Notes under the pieces: generated by a model
Told to the model about the DNA's origin: nothing
Database searches by the model: none
What the model saw: the letters and a program-made list of their open reading frames with translations, nothing else
Source of the DNA: Chloroflexota bacterium
Lineage (GTDB): Bacteria; Chloroflexota; Anaerolineae; UBA3071
Direction of reading: 5' to 3'
Length of the DNA: 21,858 nt
NCBI GenBank assembly: GCA_014383605.1
Contig: JACNHM010000266.1
Location: forward strand, 1-21,858
Shown here: piece by piece, positions 21,308 through 21,858 of the stretch
Layout: every line of letters begins with the position of its first letter
How positions within the stretch are numbered: position 1 is the stretch's first letter
Program-made: the position numbers and the translations under genes

Positions 21308-21858
21308 ATGTGCAGGCGGGGTGTAGGTGTCGGTATCGTCATCGTCATGGGCTTCTGGGCGGGTATGGCGCACGCCCAGGGCCCGGCTGAGTACGTCACA
21401 GTGCCCCCTGATCTGCCCCCCATCACCGTCACGGTCGCCTTGCCCGAGGCCAGCGATGGATACGTGTTCATCGCGCCCTACGAGCGCAGAATCGGCGACA
21501 CCCCCTACGCGCCGTACCTGCTCATTGTGGACGGTACAGGCGAGTTGGTCTACTACAAGAGGGTCTTCGTGGCCGCCGAGGATTTCAAGAAACAAGTGAA
21601 TGGCCTGCTCTCGTACACGGTCGGAGGGTCGTCCAGGCACCAGGTCATGGACGCTTCCTACAACGTCGTGGACGTCGTGATGGCTGCCGACGGATTCTAC
21701 GCCGATTTCCACGATTTCCAGTTTCTGTCCGATGGACACATCTTCCTCCTCATCTACGAGGAGCGCCAGATGGACATGAGCCAGATCGTGCCTGGCGGTC
21801 ATCCAGACGCCACCGTGGTGGGATGCCGCATACAGGAACTCGACGAGAGCCGCAACGT
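21308..21858 (+). CDS. Arylsulfotransferase-like secreted protein (3' end outside window)
   Basis: At least 183 residues; the frame is open to the right edge. ATG 21308 follows GGAGGAG. The signal peptide is MCRRGVGVGIVIVMGFWAGM, cut near AHAQG. The mature part has YAPYLLIVDGTGELVYYKRV, HQVMDASYNVVDVV, and ADFHDFQFLSDGHIFLLIYE, which match the first blades of arylsulfotransferase (ASST)-type beta-propeller proteins. The catalytic His of that family cannot be placed on this fragment with certainty. It follows the aminotransferase after 46 bases. Confidence 0.7.
   Translation, partial: MCRRGVGVGIVIVMGFWAGMAHAQGPAEYVTVPPDLPPITVTVALPEASDGYVFIAPYERRIGDTPYAPYLLIVDGTGELVYYKRVFVAAEDFKKQVNGLLSYTVGGSSRHQVMDASYNVVDVVMAADGFYADFHDFQFLSDGHIFLLIYEERQMDMSQIVPGGHPDATVVGCRIQELDESRN

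Overview
The window looks like a piece of a GC-rich Chloroflexota (Anaerolineae/Caldilineae-like) genome. The evidence is internal: secreted proteins with Thr-Pro linkers (5970-6866, 14904-15938), one of them ending in a LYLPAAVKNW-type tail; small membrane proteins and stand-alone solute-binding proteins; and many short 7-8 bp tandem repeats at gene edges and inside genes. The taxon is an inference from these traits, not from a marker gene.

Left part (1-5389, minus strand): an operon of hdrCB (fused heterodisulfide reductase C+B) followed by a giant hdrA that runs off the left edge. The hdrA frame is open from 4053 to base 1 (1351 codons). It is easy to miss because it has no stop inside the window and because repeat arrays sit in it in frame. 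Between 5640 and 5765 lie two divergent sigma70-type promoters, with a pair of TetR-like palindromes between them.

5970-10428 (plus strand): a secreted NHL/PA14 protein, an MNT-HEPN toxin-antitoxin-type pair, a small hairpin element bounded by 13-bp direct repeats, and a DppA/DppB-type peptide transporter pair without DppC/D/F. 10511-11815 encodes a nitrilase-fold protein whose catalytic Cys position is Gly.

12014-14801: an apparently lower-GC island holds an SDH/SppA-like Clp-fold serine protease homologue directly followed by a MazF/PemK-type protein. A convergent unknown gene with a consensus promoter, a truncated gene fragment and two small membrane-protein genes follow.

14904-21858 (plus strand): a 5'-nucleotidase-like lipoprotein that can only be read through an in-frame TGA in a PCG-TGA context, with a bacterial-SECIS-like hairpin just downstream, so a candidate selenoprotein. 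It is followed by a clan-A glycoside hydrolase, a family-3 solute-binding protein, a PfkB sugar kinase, a SIS-domain isomerase, a class III aminotransferase and the start of an arylsulfotransferase-like secreted protein. Kinase, isomerase and aminotransferase are closely spaced and suggest a sugar or amino-sugar pathway.

The two most notable observations are the TGA-containing PCGC-family protein and the repeated insertion of short, mostly hairpin-forming tandem repeats into or at the ends of genes, including up to five places inside hdrA.
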